In this document: piece after piece, positions 29,572 through 39,243 of the stretch
Position numbering within the stretch: position 1 is the stretch's first letter
How the letters are laid out: every line of letters starts with the position of its first letter
From: Bdellovibrionales bacterium RIFOXYA1_FULL_36_14
GTDB taxonomy: Bacteria > Bdellovibrionota > Bacteriovoracia > Bacteriovoracales > Bacteriovoracaceae
DNA length: 64,000 nucleotides
Assembly (NCBI GenBank): GCA_001769975.1
Contig: MEPW01000048.1
Location: forward strand, 1-64,000
Reading direction: 5' to 3'
Program-made: the position numbers and the translations under genes
Notes under the pieces: generated by a model
The model's database searches: none
What the model saw: only the letters and a program-made list of their open reading frames with translations
What the model was told of the DNA's origin: nothing

Positions 29572-30267
29572 TTAGAAAGTGCGCATACCCTGAGTGATTG
29601 ATCGTCCCATGACTAAAAAATCAGCCCCCTTTTGGATAGCCATTTCAGGAGTGGCAATTCTTTGTTGATCTTGAATGTGGTTAGAATTGATTTCATCTGC
29701 AAAGCGAATCCCAGGTGTTACTTTGATAAGTTTCTTGCCGATTAGTTTCTCTTCATTTTTTACAATATCAAGCTCCAGTGGGGATAGCACAACTCCATGA
29801 ATATTGGTTTGCAAGGCCAGTTTAAATAAATTGGAAAAAGTAGCTTTTACTTCCGTTTCTTTAAAGTTATAGATCTCTTTAAAATCATGGGCACCCAGAC
29901 TAGTAAGAAAGCTCACTCCTAGAAGTTTGGTATCTGGAAGTGAATGCTTAGCTTCTTCTAAAGCTTCACTAAGCATATTTTTTCCACCGGTCAGATGCAC
30001 AGTTAAAAATTTAACTGGCAAATTTCGAAGAGACCTTATGGCCTTGCTTACGGTGTTGGGAATGTCATGCAGTTTTAGATCTAAAAAAATATCCACTCCG
30101 TATTGGTGGTGGATTTTTTTTACAAAGTCAGGACCTAGTAAATAAAACAATTCAAGACCAATTTTAACGGTTTTATAGGTTTGCTTGGACTTGTCTAAAA
30201 AAGTACAAACTTCTTCCTCATTCATATTATCCAAAGCTACAATTATTCTATCTGTTAATTTCATCAT
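29572..30267 (-). CDS. pyrF: Orotidine 5'-phosphate decarboxylase
   Basis: IVALDN, DLKLHDIPNTV, TPGIRF, ADFLVMGRSIT motifs. Confidence 0.93.
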   Translation of the reverse strand: MMKLTDRIIVALDNMNEEEVCTFLDKSKQTYKTVKIGLELFYLLGPDFVKKIHHQYGVDIFLDLKLHDIPNTVSKAIRSLRNLPVKFLTVHLTGGKNMLSEALEEAKHSLPDTKLLGVSFLTSLGAHDFKEIYNFKETEVKATFSNLFKLALQTNIHGVVLSPLELDIVKNEEKLIGKKLIKVTPGIRFADEINSNHIQDQQRIATPEMAIQKGADFLVMGRSITQGMRTF

Positions 30268-31241
30268 ACCTCACTAAATTCATGCACGAATTTTTTATGG
30301 GAAGCAGGCAGGTTTAAAATTTTGCGTGGGTTGGTGGCCAGCAGCTGATTGACTTGATCAAGGGTTAATATATTCTTAGTCACCAGATTATTATAAATAA
30401 ATGGGAAAATCTTATCTGGCGGTAGTGCAGTGAATTCAGCCTGGATAAAAGGACCCGTAGTTATTTTGGATGTGAAAAAGCCCGAAGAGATCACGTCTAT
30501 GGTTTGATCCTTGACACCTTCAATTAAGGCTTGCCTGTCTTCTTCTTCTCTAAGCGGTGGAAGATAGCGATATTCATTGTTAAAGCCATCGACCAATTTG
30601 TCGGTATAAAGTAGATGTCCAGCACTTACTCCACAAGTTACTGAAACACCTTCCTGTTTCGCGCGTTTAATAAGTTCCACAGATCTTTTGGAAGAGATTT
30701 GGTGAAAGTGAAGTTTGTTACCAATCGACCGGCATAGCTCTAGATCTCTGGCAACTACCGCTTCTTCGGAAATATAACTTAAAGCAGGTAATCCACTTTT
30801 AAAACTAATATGCCCTTGGTGAAGGATGCCTTCCGCTGCTAATTTTAGATTATGAGGAAAGCTGATAAAAAGCGCATTGTAATCGAAAGCTTTTAGCATA
30901 ATTTGATAGGCACTGTGAATGTAAAGTGATTCCGTGGGAGAGTGTTGATAAAAAATCAAGGTATCACCCAATTCTTGTGAATACAATAAATCCAAATTTT
31001 CAAATTTATTATTAACCATTGGACTAAAAGAACAAATCAAGCCTGGATGTTTTTCACAGAGGTGGCCGGGGTGTTTAAATAAAGTGCCGTCAGATTCTTT
31101 GCCGGCCAAAAGAGTAAAATTTTCAAAACCACCGTTTCTAAGCTTAGTTAAGGCCAGTTCCAGGTCGCCCAAGCAGTTTAATATAAACCCCATATCAACA
31201 AAGGTGGGGGTTTCAATTTTTACGATTTCTTTTTTAGTCAT
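30264..31241 (-). CDS. Dihydroorotase-like protein lacking metal ligands (PyrC'-like)
   Basis: Overall DHOase-like (HFHQISSKRSVELIKRAKQEGVSVTCGVSAGHLLYT...LPPLREEEDRQALIEGVKDQTIDVI) but HxH and DHAPH motifs not present. Confidence 0.8.
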   Translation of the reverse strand: MTKKEIVKIETPTFVDMGFILNCLGDLELALTKLRNGGFENFTLLAGKESDGTLFKHPGHLCEKHPGLICSFSPMVNNKFENLDLLYSQELGDTLIFYQHSPTESLYIHSAYQIMLKAFDYNALFISFPHNLKLAAEGILHQGHISFKSGLPALSYISEEAVVARDLELCRSIGNKLHFHQISSKRSVELIKRAKQEGVSVTCGVSAGHLLYTDKLVDGFNNEYRYLPPLREEEDRQALIEGVKDQTIDVISSGFFTSKITTGPFIQAEFTALPPDKIFPFIYNNLVTKNILTLDQVNQLLATNPRKILNLPASHKKFVHEFSEV

Positions 31242-32177
31242 TTAAATTCTCCTCTCAAGCATTGCCATAATGATGGCCATTCTCATCCAAAGTGAATGCC
31301 TAACCTGTTCGTAGCCGAGATATCCCAATTCGTGTTTATTAGTGGGGTTTTTAAAAACACAGGCCCCAATTTCAATTCCAATATTGGCGGGCCCTGGATG
31401 ATAAACCGGAACGTTTTTTTCAAGTTTTTTTAGTCGCTCCATGGTGATCCCATGAGACCAAGGATAATCACTAAAATAATTGGATTCTCCGAATTTTTTA
31501 TGTCGCTCTTTTTGAATTCGCAGAAGATACAAAAGGTCGCTGTTATTAATGGCGTAAGTTACATCGGAAGTTAATTCCACATTTTTGTGAGGGGTTTGCC
31601 TTGGAAGACATCCACTGGGTCCGCATAGAATAATTTTACAACCCACCATCGTCATCAGATCAATCAGCGAGTGGCAGACTCTTGAATGTTCACAGTCTCC
31701 AATAATCGCCATGGTATTTCCCTTGGGTTTAAAACCGGTTTCTATCATGGTAAATAAATCAAGGAGTGCTTGAGTGGGATGCTGGTGCATTCCATCTCCA
31801 CCATTAATTATTTTAAAGGGTGGATTGTTTTTAAAGGGGTGTAGTTCTCCCGGAACGGCGGTTCTTATGACACATAAATCAACGCCTTGACTGCGTAAAG
31901 TTAAAAAAGTTTCTTCTAGGTTTTCACCTTTTTTAAGACTACTCGTGGCCGGATCAAAGTTGAGATAAATGGCACCTAGCTTTTCGGCAGCTAGCACAAA
32001 GGAATTTCTGGTTCTGGTGGAATGCTCTAAAAAACAAGTGGCTACTACGGGTTGATTAACCTCATAATAAGGATGCTTCCGAGGATTATATTTAAAACCT
32101 TTGGCGCTATTTAGAAGATATTCTACCTGGCCTAAATTTAAATCAGAAATGGATTCTAAAATAGATGGGAAATTCAT
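31242..32177 (-). CDS. pyrB: Aspartate carbamoyltransferase catalytic subunit
   Basis: EHSTRTRNSF, GDGMHQHPTQALLDLFTM, IIGDCEHSRVCHS, YHPGPANIGIE. Confidence 0.93.
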   Translation of the reverse strand: MNFPSILESISDLNLGQVEYLLNSAKGFKYNPRKHPYYEVNQPVVATCFLEHSTRTRNSFVLAAEKLGAIYLNFDPATSSLKKGENLEETFLTLRSQGVDLCVIRTAVPGELHPFKNNPPFKIINGGDGMHQHPTQALLDLFTMIETGFKPKGNTMAIIGDCEHSRVCHSLIDLMTMVGCKIILCGPSGCLPRQTPHKNVELTSDVTYAINNSDLLYLLRIQKERHKKFGESNYFSDYPWSHGITMERLKKLEKNVPVYHPGPANIGIEIGACVFKNPTNKHELGYLGYEQVRHSLWMRMAIIMAMLERRI

Positions 32178-32238
32178 GATTTTGTTCCTTCAAAGATTCG
32201 TCATTTAACTATTCGTAGTTTAAAATAGAGTTTAGACT

Positions 32239-33300
32239 TTGAAAATAACTAATAAAAAAAGTATGCACTCAAAACCAAAAAATAATATTGATCAAGATTC
32301 CTTGCGACGGGATGCCCTAATAAATGAATGTAAAGGTAATCTATTTGAATACCTGGTGGGGCAGCGACTTAGTCAACTGGCCCATATTGAGCATGTTTTT
32401 CATCAAAAACTTGATAGCAGGCTAAAACAAAAATTTAAGGATTATGAGTCTATCTTAAGAAAAATTGGTCCCAATATCTTAAATAAACTTATCGAATTTT
32501 CTGATAAAACAGCTCAGCATATTCTTCCAAGTCTCAGGGAAAAACTGGTGAGTGTCAGTATTGTGGGAAAAATGGATGATTTACAGGTCAAAAAGGAGTT
32601 CCAAGAAGCCGATTTGCTATTGATGACATCTAGTAAGACCATTCCTTTAAGTTTAAAACTGTCTAAAAACGGTGCTTATGTTAATACCAAAAGTGCGGGG
32701 GCTAAAAGCTTTATCAAAAAATATTTTTTTCATATGAAGAATGTTTCAATTTATCAACAAGAATTAAATCAATTGATTGATAGATATTATTATAATATGG
32801 GACAGACACTGTATCAAATGATTGGACTAGATTTTAAAGGGGAATATGACGAGTCATGGTTTGCCGAAGGTTACTCGGATTTGCCCGGTCAGTTGCCAGA
32901 GGATATGAAAAAAATTGTGCATAACAATTATCAACAAACTATTTCCAATATTTATAAAATATTGGAAAAAATGAGTCATGAGAGAGAGCCTTTTTCTAGG
33001 TCCCTACTTAACCTGATAGGATTGGGACACCCTGATATGCTACAAGTGATTTGTTATCATAAAAAAATAAATCAAGAAAGCTATGGACTTGATTCCGTTT
33101 TAGTGGGGAACTATGCGGAAAAAATGCCAGAAGTTACCCAATTTGAAATGATGCCTTTTAATCCCCAAATCAGCTCGTTTGAAATCCGTTTTCCAAACTC
33201 CCAGTTACAAATTAGAATAAAACCTATGAATAAATTTACTACCCCCTCATACAAAATAAATTGTTCAGTTCATTATGGAGCCAAGCATGCGAAAAGTTGA
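32239..33300 (+). CDS. Hypothetical protein, possibly PD-(D/E)XK nuclease-like
   Basis: GNLFEYLVGQRL...EADLLLMTSSKTIPLSLKLSKNGAY arrangement (E...D...S-L-K). Confidence 0.45.
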   Translation: MKITNKKSMHSKPKNNIDQDSLRRDALINECKGNLFEYLVGQRLSQLAHIEHVFHQKLDSRLKQKFKDYESILRKIGPNILNKLIEFSDKTAQHILPSLREKLVSVSIVGKMDDLQVKKEFQEADLLLMTSSKTIPLSLKLSKNGAYVNTKSAGAKSFIKKYFFHMKNVSIYQQELNQLIDRYYYNMGQTLYQMIGLDFKGEYDESWFAEGYSDLPGQLPEDMKKIVHNNYQQTISNIYKILEKMSHEREPFSRSLLNLIGLGHPDMLQVICYHKKINQESYGLDSVLVGNYAEKMPEVTQFEMMPFNPQISSFEIRFPNSQLQIRIKPMNKFTTPSYKINCSVHYGAKHAKS

Positions 33301-34249
33301 TTTTATCTTACCTGCTTCGTTTTCGCGCAACGATGTGGCCAGATTTTTACAAAAATGGCTAATCGTAGACGGTAATATCACTTATGCAGATGATATCAAC
33401 GAAGCGTTGATGCGGGCCAATCAATCCAATCGTGATGTCCTTTTAGCCTTTGAAGAAAAACTTGAATGTTTTGATTTGAAGTATTTTTTTGATGAAAGCA
33501 AAGGAGTTACTTCCCGGGCCATGACTTATGAAATAAATGCTGGACAAAAACTCTACTGGCCGCAAATGGGAGAGAGCTTATTGCCTGAAGAATTTCATGA
33601 CGGATTTGCATTAAAAAATATTTTTTATTTCGCTTCCAACAAAAAGCCTTTTTTACCAAGCGTAAACCGCTTGATACCCATACCAGTTCATAAAAATAGT
33701 CTTCAATCTACGCGGAAATATCCGGCCTTATTCTTGGATCGGGATGGGATTATTAACGAAGATGTTGGCTATTTACACAAAGTTGCTGATCTTAAAATAT
33801 TTCCAGATATTATTCCTATTATCAAAAGGGCCAATCAAAAGAATGTGCTGGTAATTGTGCTGACTAATCAATCAGGGGTGGCGCGAGGAATGTTTACTGA
33901 AGAGGATGTGAAGATGATCAATCTTGCTCTCAACGAGCAACTAAAGGATAAGGGTGTTTATCTTGATGCTTTTTATTATTCCTTATTTTTTGAATCCGGA
34001 AAGATTGAAACTTTTAAGAAAAAAAGTTTGCTTAGAAAACCGTTACCTGGTTTGCTCATGCAAGCTACTTTTGATTTCCCCATCAATATTCATCGCAGTT
34101 TTATGATCGGGGATAAACCCAGTGATCAGCTAAATATGCCTGGGCTGCGCTCATTAATTGTTAAAGGCAATTATAATTTGAGTGAACTTGATAGTTATGT
34201 TGGCAATTTAAAAGAAGTCCATGAACATTTAAGAAATGAATTATATTAA
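33287..34249 (+). CDS. HAD-IIIA phosphatase (GmhB/HisB-N-like) with extra N-terminal domain
   Basis: LFLDRDGIINEDVGYLH (DxDG), LTNQSGVARG, RKPLPGLL, MIGDKPSD. Confidence 0.8.
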   Translation: MRKVDFILPASFSRNDVARFLQKWLIVDGNITYADDINEALMRANQSNRDVLLAFEEKLECFDLKYFFDESKGVTSRAMTYEINAGQKLYWPQMGESLLPEEFHDGFALKNIFYFASNKKPFLPSVNRLIPIPVHKNSLQSTRKYPALFLDRDGIINEDVGYLHKVADLKIFPDIIPIIKRANQKNVLVIVLTNQSGVARGMFTEEDVKMINLALNEQLKDKGVYLDAFYYSLFFESGKIETFKKKSLLRKPLPGLLMQATFDFPINIHRSFMIGDKPSDQLNMPGLRSLIVKGNYNLSELDSYVGNLKEVHEHLRNELY

Positions 34250-34368
34250 CTATCAAAACGGCTGTATTTTAAATAGTCACGAGCTGATTTTTTAGTCAAT
34301 TTCACTCTTTCATCAACTCCAATAAAAACAAGCAGTTGGGTCAATAGATTGGCGATATTAATAAGGTC
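34246..34368 (-). other. Short coding-like frame without ATG (DLINIANLLTQLLVFIGVDERVKLTKKSARDYLKYSRFDS*)
   Basis: 40 open codons ending in TAA; TTG possible start at 34344; below ORF-track cutoff. Confidence 0.25.
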
Positions 34369-34407
34369 AAATTATTGCATATGAACCCCTAAGGATAGCT
34401 ATAGCTT

Positions 34408-37400
34408 ATGAAAAATGTATTGATTAAAAAATTGATTCAATTTATCGCGATATTAATAATTTCGTTTGAAATGTGTTTTGCCACCACTATCATTAATTTA
34501 TCTCAATATAGAACACCAGCTGCCAGTCAAAATGAGTCCCAGATTGATGCCTTTATATCGGCGATGCAAGCATTCAAAGAAGATATTGTCGGCAAAGATG
34601 ATTGTAACCACGACTCCGATCAACAACCCCTAAAAGTTGAAGATAATCGTGACGAAGTAGTTTTAAGTGATGAAGAAGATTTGGATTATGGCGATATCGT
34701 TAGAAAAGTACAAGTTGCTAAAATGTCTATAATCAATGAAAAACAGCGGGCCTTCTCTCAAAACTTAAAAGAAGAAAAAGAGAATGCCTGCATCTTAAAA
34801 AATAAAAAAATGCTAGCTCCCCAAAAAGAAAAATGCGAAATTAAAGATGGATTAATTTATGAGATAGGCCAAAAAGTGGGAAGTCTTAGTGAATTGGAAG
34901 ATCAAATAAATTTTAAGCTTTGGCCACGAGATCCTTTGGTAAAACAATTTTTGATGCTTAAAAAAGAGGCCATTGAATCCCATCAGATAGTAAAGCGGAT
35001 TGTTTTTGATGACTCCATCCAACCTGATCAAAGGCGCAACGTCCTTTTGGCATACATCAGTTCGGTGCTTTGGCCTATGAGGGAATTGGTCGTTGTACTC
35101 ACCAACATAATCCAAAATAAAAAACTCATTTCAGATGTGTATGAAGCTCTATTACCGACTTTCCCTACGGATCTTTTTCCCGTAGAGGATACTGAGTTAA
35201 GAAATATGCTTAGCTTGGGCCCGCAGGCAGCGGTTGAACCTTTCTATCTTAACATAATTGATCAAGACAATAATCAATCCGCGATAGAATTTGATTCAGT
35301 TAAGGCGGTCGAGCGGGATATCTTGGTTTTAATGCGAGCGCCTACTGTTAATAACTATATAATCGCTTCAAAATGGTTAACCACTCAAATGTTGTTATCG
35401 CAATATACCCTATATACCTCCATGATTAATGATCAAAAAGAGATTAATGAGAATGTGAAGAATGCATGTTTTAACAGGGAAAATGGCGACTTTGCACACT
35501 ACAACCGTTATGAGAATTTGGGTAACGAAGAAAATAATAAGACGGGTGATGAGTTAATGGATGAGATCTTACAAAATCATGGATTGGTATTATCTGATAT
35601 TTATTTTAATTATTTTTTTGAAAACCTTGATAAGGACCCAATGGTGCGAGGGTATTCTGGACTTGCGCCATTTGAGGCCTATAAATTTGCGCAAATTGGA
35701 ATCAACCGACCGAATCTTCCTGAACCACTTCGACCGAGCATTGATGATATATCTGGCTACGATGATGTCATTACGCTTAGATTGCATAAGGCCTTGGCAT
35801 TATTTGATCAGGAATTTATAGATTCTAAAACTAAACAAAGAAAAAGGTTTGAATATCGCGGAAAAGAATATCTTAATAAAATACTTTATCTGCCTAGTTC
35901 CGAGGAAACCTATGGATTTTTAGATGCCGATCAAAAAGTGGTGGAAATTAATGCAATTAAAAATAATTTATCGATATATTTGGTTGAAAGAATGCAAAGA
36001 TTGAAAAAAACCAAAGTGGAAGAAATCATTCCGGGAAATATTAAACAGATGTTATCTAAAAATGTGGTTAAGATTAAGTTTCCTTCCCTTTATAGTTCAT
36101 CGGTGTGGAGAGATTCGGCAGTTATGAAACTGTATAAAGTATTGCTTGAAAATCAAAACAATAAAAAGGCAAAAGATAAAATCGTTCCTTTCATGACGAA
36201 AGCCTGTAGTGAGAGTGCTTATCAAAATCCTGAAAAAGTGGATTTAATTAGTCGGGACATTTGTCTTGGATTTAAAATTGAGCGCAATCAGATAAATGCT
36301 AAACAAGGATTTGAAATTGCAGATTCCACCAGTGCTTATAAAGCTTATGACCACTTCTTAGAGCATATGACCACGTTGTTAAGGAAGGATTTGTTCGTTC
36401 CAGGTACTAGAATTGAAGAGGAACAATTTGAACATGTATGGATTGCCTTTGCCTCTTTGTGGGATGATTTAAGAGACCAGACCGACTTATTAGATTTTGC
36501 TAATATGAATGAATATGATTATATCATGGAACAGATGTTGGTTGATAACCCATGGGTTAGAAGTAGACTTTCTTATGTATTACTTCGAAATGAATTATCC
36601 AGTGAATTAAAAGGGGTTCAACAATATTCCAATTTTGCGGGCAGAAACTGTCAGGATTCCGCCAAATGTTATCAGATAAATCAACAAATGAAACTTAAGC
36701 TTTTAAAGAAGGCCGGAAAAATATTAGCGCTTGATCAAATTCAAGGGCCTCATTTTGCTAATAGAATTTTAAGCCGTCATGAAAAAAAATTTTATTGGAA
36801 TGATGTTATCCAAAACACCAATGATAGTAATTTTCAATTATTTGGAGTTAAAACTCAAGCTCAAACGCCGCAAGTCCCGTTTTTAAAGGAAAATACGGAT
36901 AACGAATTATTAATGGTTAAGTTGTTTAAATGGGGCAAAAGTGTAGCTACTAATATGCTAACTAACAAGGCAGATACCCAAGATGAAAATTACTATAATT
37001 TAATAGAACAAATAAGTTATAAAAATCTTTTTACTAAGGATCAGACGGATGATTTCTTAGACCAAACATTTGATACATCCATTGAAGCTTCAAGACAATC
37101 TGAGTTAGAGAGTATTTGGGATAGCGATATGGGACGATACAGCGGGGTGCTTTATTCACTATATCGCAATAAAGGAAATCCTATGGAGCAAGAACGGTTA
37201 TACTTTGAATTCTTGCAAAATAACAAGGATATGGAACAGCTTAATCCCAAAGAGGCGTTTTTTATAATGGATGGAGCAATCAAATTGCCAATATATAAAG
37301 AGTTGTTAGTTCGTTCTGCTAAAGTTAGAAGAAATCAGATTGAAGAAACTTTAGTAGATTTTTGTGAGACCAAACTGGATGAACATCAAAAATTACAAAC

Positions 37401-39219
37401 CATTTTTTATGCCACCATGAAATCACAAAATAAACTAAATCAGATTATTGGCATACCGGGCTTTAATGCCAAAGTCATGGATGAAATGCTTAGTATGAGT
37501 GCTGAGGAGTGGACTGATGTAAAATACTCCTTTGGTATGATGGGACTTATTATGGGGTCGGTTATGTTTGGATCGTTATGTACCAGTTTGTCAGTGGGCG
37601 CTTGTGGGCCCTTGGCATATGCCATGGTAGCATCGGCGGTGTCCGGATATGGAATCCAGTATGGACTTTATGAGCGCGAGAAAAACCGATATCAAAAGAG
37701 TAAAGATTATGCCAAGGTGGTTGAGAGCATGGAAGATTTGGGCATGACGGATAATGGATCTTCTAAAAAAGTTGAAAAATCTTCTTTTTGGACGGTCCTT
37801 GAAGCCAGTGGTTTACTTGCCTTTTTAGGGCCTACGGCACGTAGTATGTATCTCGGTAGCCGGTTTACCCAAATAATAAAAAATTCTAAAAATTTAAGCC
37901 GGGCCCGTTTTAATGCGCTTACTAAACAGGCAATGCGTGAAGCGGATACCCGTTTTGCTTTAGATGTTTTGGAATTTAAAACTATTGGGCAAAAAATGGG
38001 GTTGGATGAAAATCAGATGGAAGTTTCTAAAAATTTTGAAAAACTCAAAGAAACGTTTGGTAGATTTAAAGACGGTAAAATGACTCATAATCAGTTGCTG
38101 GAAAACTCTGCAGATTTACTTAAAAGTGTTACTAAAATTCCATCCCGAGTAATCAAGGGATTAAAGCAGGAATTCTTTGGTGAAATCGTGGTGATGAAAA
38201 ACCAAAAGGAATTAGATAAGCAGGCAAGCCAGGTTATTGCCAGATACTGGAATTATGACCCGCAAGCTTTGTTAGCACATCTAAAATCTTACGAGCAAGG
38301 CAGCATTTTGCGTAAAGGGTTAGCGGGCATTGATGAACATATTAAGGCTAACAAATTGGGTACGGGATATTTAAAATGGCGATTTGGTAATTTATTAAGC
38401 AATGGTGAAGATATTTTAAAGCTGGAAAAGATGATGGAACAGGTGATTTATCGCAATGGTGATTTCCAATTGTTTTTAGAAAATAATATGGATTTAATTG
38501 CTAAAGTTTTTGCTAAATTACCGGTTAGAAAAAGAGAATTTATTCATATGGCATTACTACAAGGGGGGCCTAATTTACGTGGTAATATTTTAGGTCGAAG
38601 AATTCCATATTTATACGAAATGGCCGATGGTCTGATGATGAGAAAATTTGTTAATGCCAGAAATCGCTTATTATTGGAAGATCTCAGTCGGCAGTCGAGG
38701 GAAATTTTGGGACAAAGCAGTCATATTGCTTCTGAGATCGCTCAGACTTCCGTGCATGATTTTACCGTTGCCATTAATGAATTAAAAACGAGAAAGTTAA
38801 AAAATATCGCCAGCCGCAAAGTTGAATTTTTATTTGAAAGTTTGAAAGATGATGTAACTAAAATGGCGCTAGCAGCTTTTAAGAGTCCAAAGTATAAAAA
38901 TAAAATGAAAAACATTATTAAAAATTATTCTAGGGTAACCCAGCTTAGTTTACATCAAGGTAAGTTTACTGGGGCAGAACTTAAAAGATTGTTATTTGAA
39001 TTTGAAGATCTCACAATCGAAGAGCAAAATTTTGCATCATCATTATGGGAAATTATGCCGGTAAATGATGTGTTTAAACTTAATCAGTTTGAAAAACTTT
39101 CGCATGAGGTGGTTTCGGAATTTTCTAATTATGAAGGAGTAGATGACTTCACTAAATATTTAAATGCGCTTAAAATTCAGCTTTTTAATAAGAATGATTT
39201 GTTATTAGACTACATGTAA
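34408..39219 (+). CDS. Giant secreted hypothetical protein (1603 aa) with internal hydrophobic hairpin
   Basis: Signal-like N-terminus; Gly-rich hydrophobic stretch SFGMMGLIMGSVMFGSLCTSLSVGACGPLAYAMVASAVSGYGIQYG at about 37525-37665. Confidence 0.7.
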   Translation: MKNVLIKKLIQFIAILIISFEMCFATTIINLSQYRTPAASQNESQIDAFISAMQAFKEDIVGKDDCNHDSDQQPLKVEDNRDEVVLSDEEDLDYGDIVRKVQVAKMSIINEKQRAFSQNLKEEKENACILKNKKMLAPQKEKCEIKDGLIYEIGQKVGSLSELEDQINFKLWPRDPLVKQFLMLKKEAIESHQIVKRIVFDDSIQPDQRRNVLLAYISSVLWPMRELVVVLTNIIQNKKLISDVYEALLPTFPTDLFPVEDTELRNMLSLGPQAAVEPFYLNIIDQDNNQSAIEFDSVKAVERDILVLMRAPTVNNYIIASKWLTTQMLLSQYTLYTSMINDQKEINENVKNACFNRENGDFAHYNRYENLGNEENNKTGDELMDEILQNHGLVLSDIYFNYFFENLDKDPMVRGYSGLAPFEAYKFAQIGINRPNLPEPLRPSIDDISGYDDVITLRLHKALALFDQEFIDSKTKQRKRFEYRGKEYLNKILYLPSSEETYGFLDADQKVVEINAIKNNLSIYLVERMQRLKKTKVEEIIPGNIKQMLSKNVVKIKFPSLYSSSVWRDSAVMKLYKVLLENQNNKKAKDKIVPFMTKACSESAYQNPEKVDLISRDICLGFKIERNQINAKQGFEIADSTSAYKAYDHFLEHMTTLLRKDLFVPGTRIEEEQFEHVWIAFASLWDDLRDQTDLLDFANMNEYDYIMEQMLVDNPWVRSRLSYVLLRNELSSELKGVQQYSNFAGRNCQDSAKCYQINQQMKLKLLKKAGKILALDQIQGPHFANRILSRHEKKFYWNDVIQNTNDSNFQLFGVKTQAQTPQVPFLKENTDNELLMVKLFKWGKSVATNMLTNKADTQDENYYNLIEQISYKNLFTKDQTDDFLDQTFDTSIEASRQSELESIWDSDMGRYSGVLYSLYRNKGNPMEQERLYFEFLQNNKDMEQLNPKEAFFIMDGAIKLPIYKELLVRSAKVRRNQIEETLVDFCETKLDEHQKLQTIFYATMKSQNKLNQIIGIPGFNAKVMDEMLSMSAEEWTDVKYSFGMMGLIMGSVMFGSLCTSLSVGACGPLAYAMVASAVSGYGIQYGLYEREKNRYQKSKDYAKVVESMEDLGMTDNGSSKKVEKSSFWTVLEASGLLAFLGPTARSMYLGSRFTQIIKNSKNLSRARFNALTKQAMREADTRFALDVLEFKTIGQKMGLDENQMEVSKNFEKLKETFGRFKDGKMTHNQLLENSADLLKSVTKIPSRVIKGLKQEFFGEIVVMKNQKELDKQASQVIARYWNYDPQALLAHLKSYEQGSILRKGLAGIDEHIKANKLGTGYLKWRFGNLLSNGEDILKLEKMMEQVIYRNGDFQLFLENNMDLIAKVFAKLPVRKREFIHMALLQGGPNLRGNILGRRIPYLYEMADGLMMRKFVNARNRLLLEDLSRQSREILGQSSHIASEIAQTSVHDFTVAINELKTRKLKNIASRKVEFLFESLKDDVTKMALAAFKSPKYKNKMKNIIKNYSRVTQLSLHQGKFTGAELKRLLFEFEDLTIEEQNFASSLWEIMPVNDVFKLNQFEKLSHEVVSEFSNYEGVDDFTKYLNALKIQLFNKNDLLLDYM

Positions 39220-39243
39220 TAAAAACAGTATGAGAATGGAAGG

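Noticed and set aside
35561-35821. Overlapping alternative-frame ORF inside the 1603-aa gene
   Set aside because: Fully nested in a long, coherent ORF with signal peptide; no start context or protein-like features of its own.
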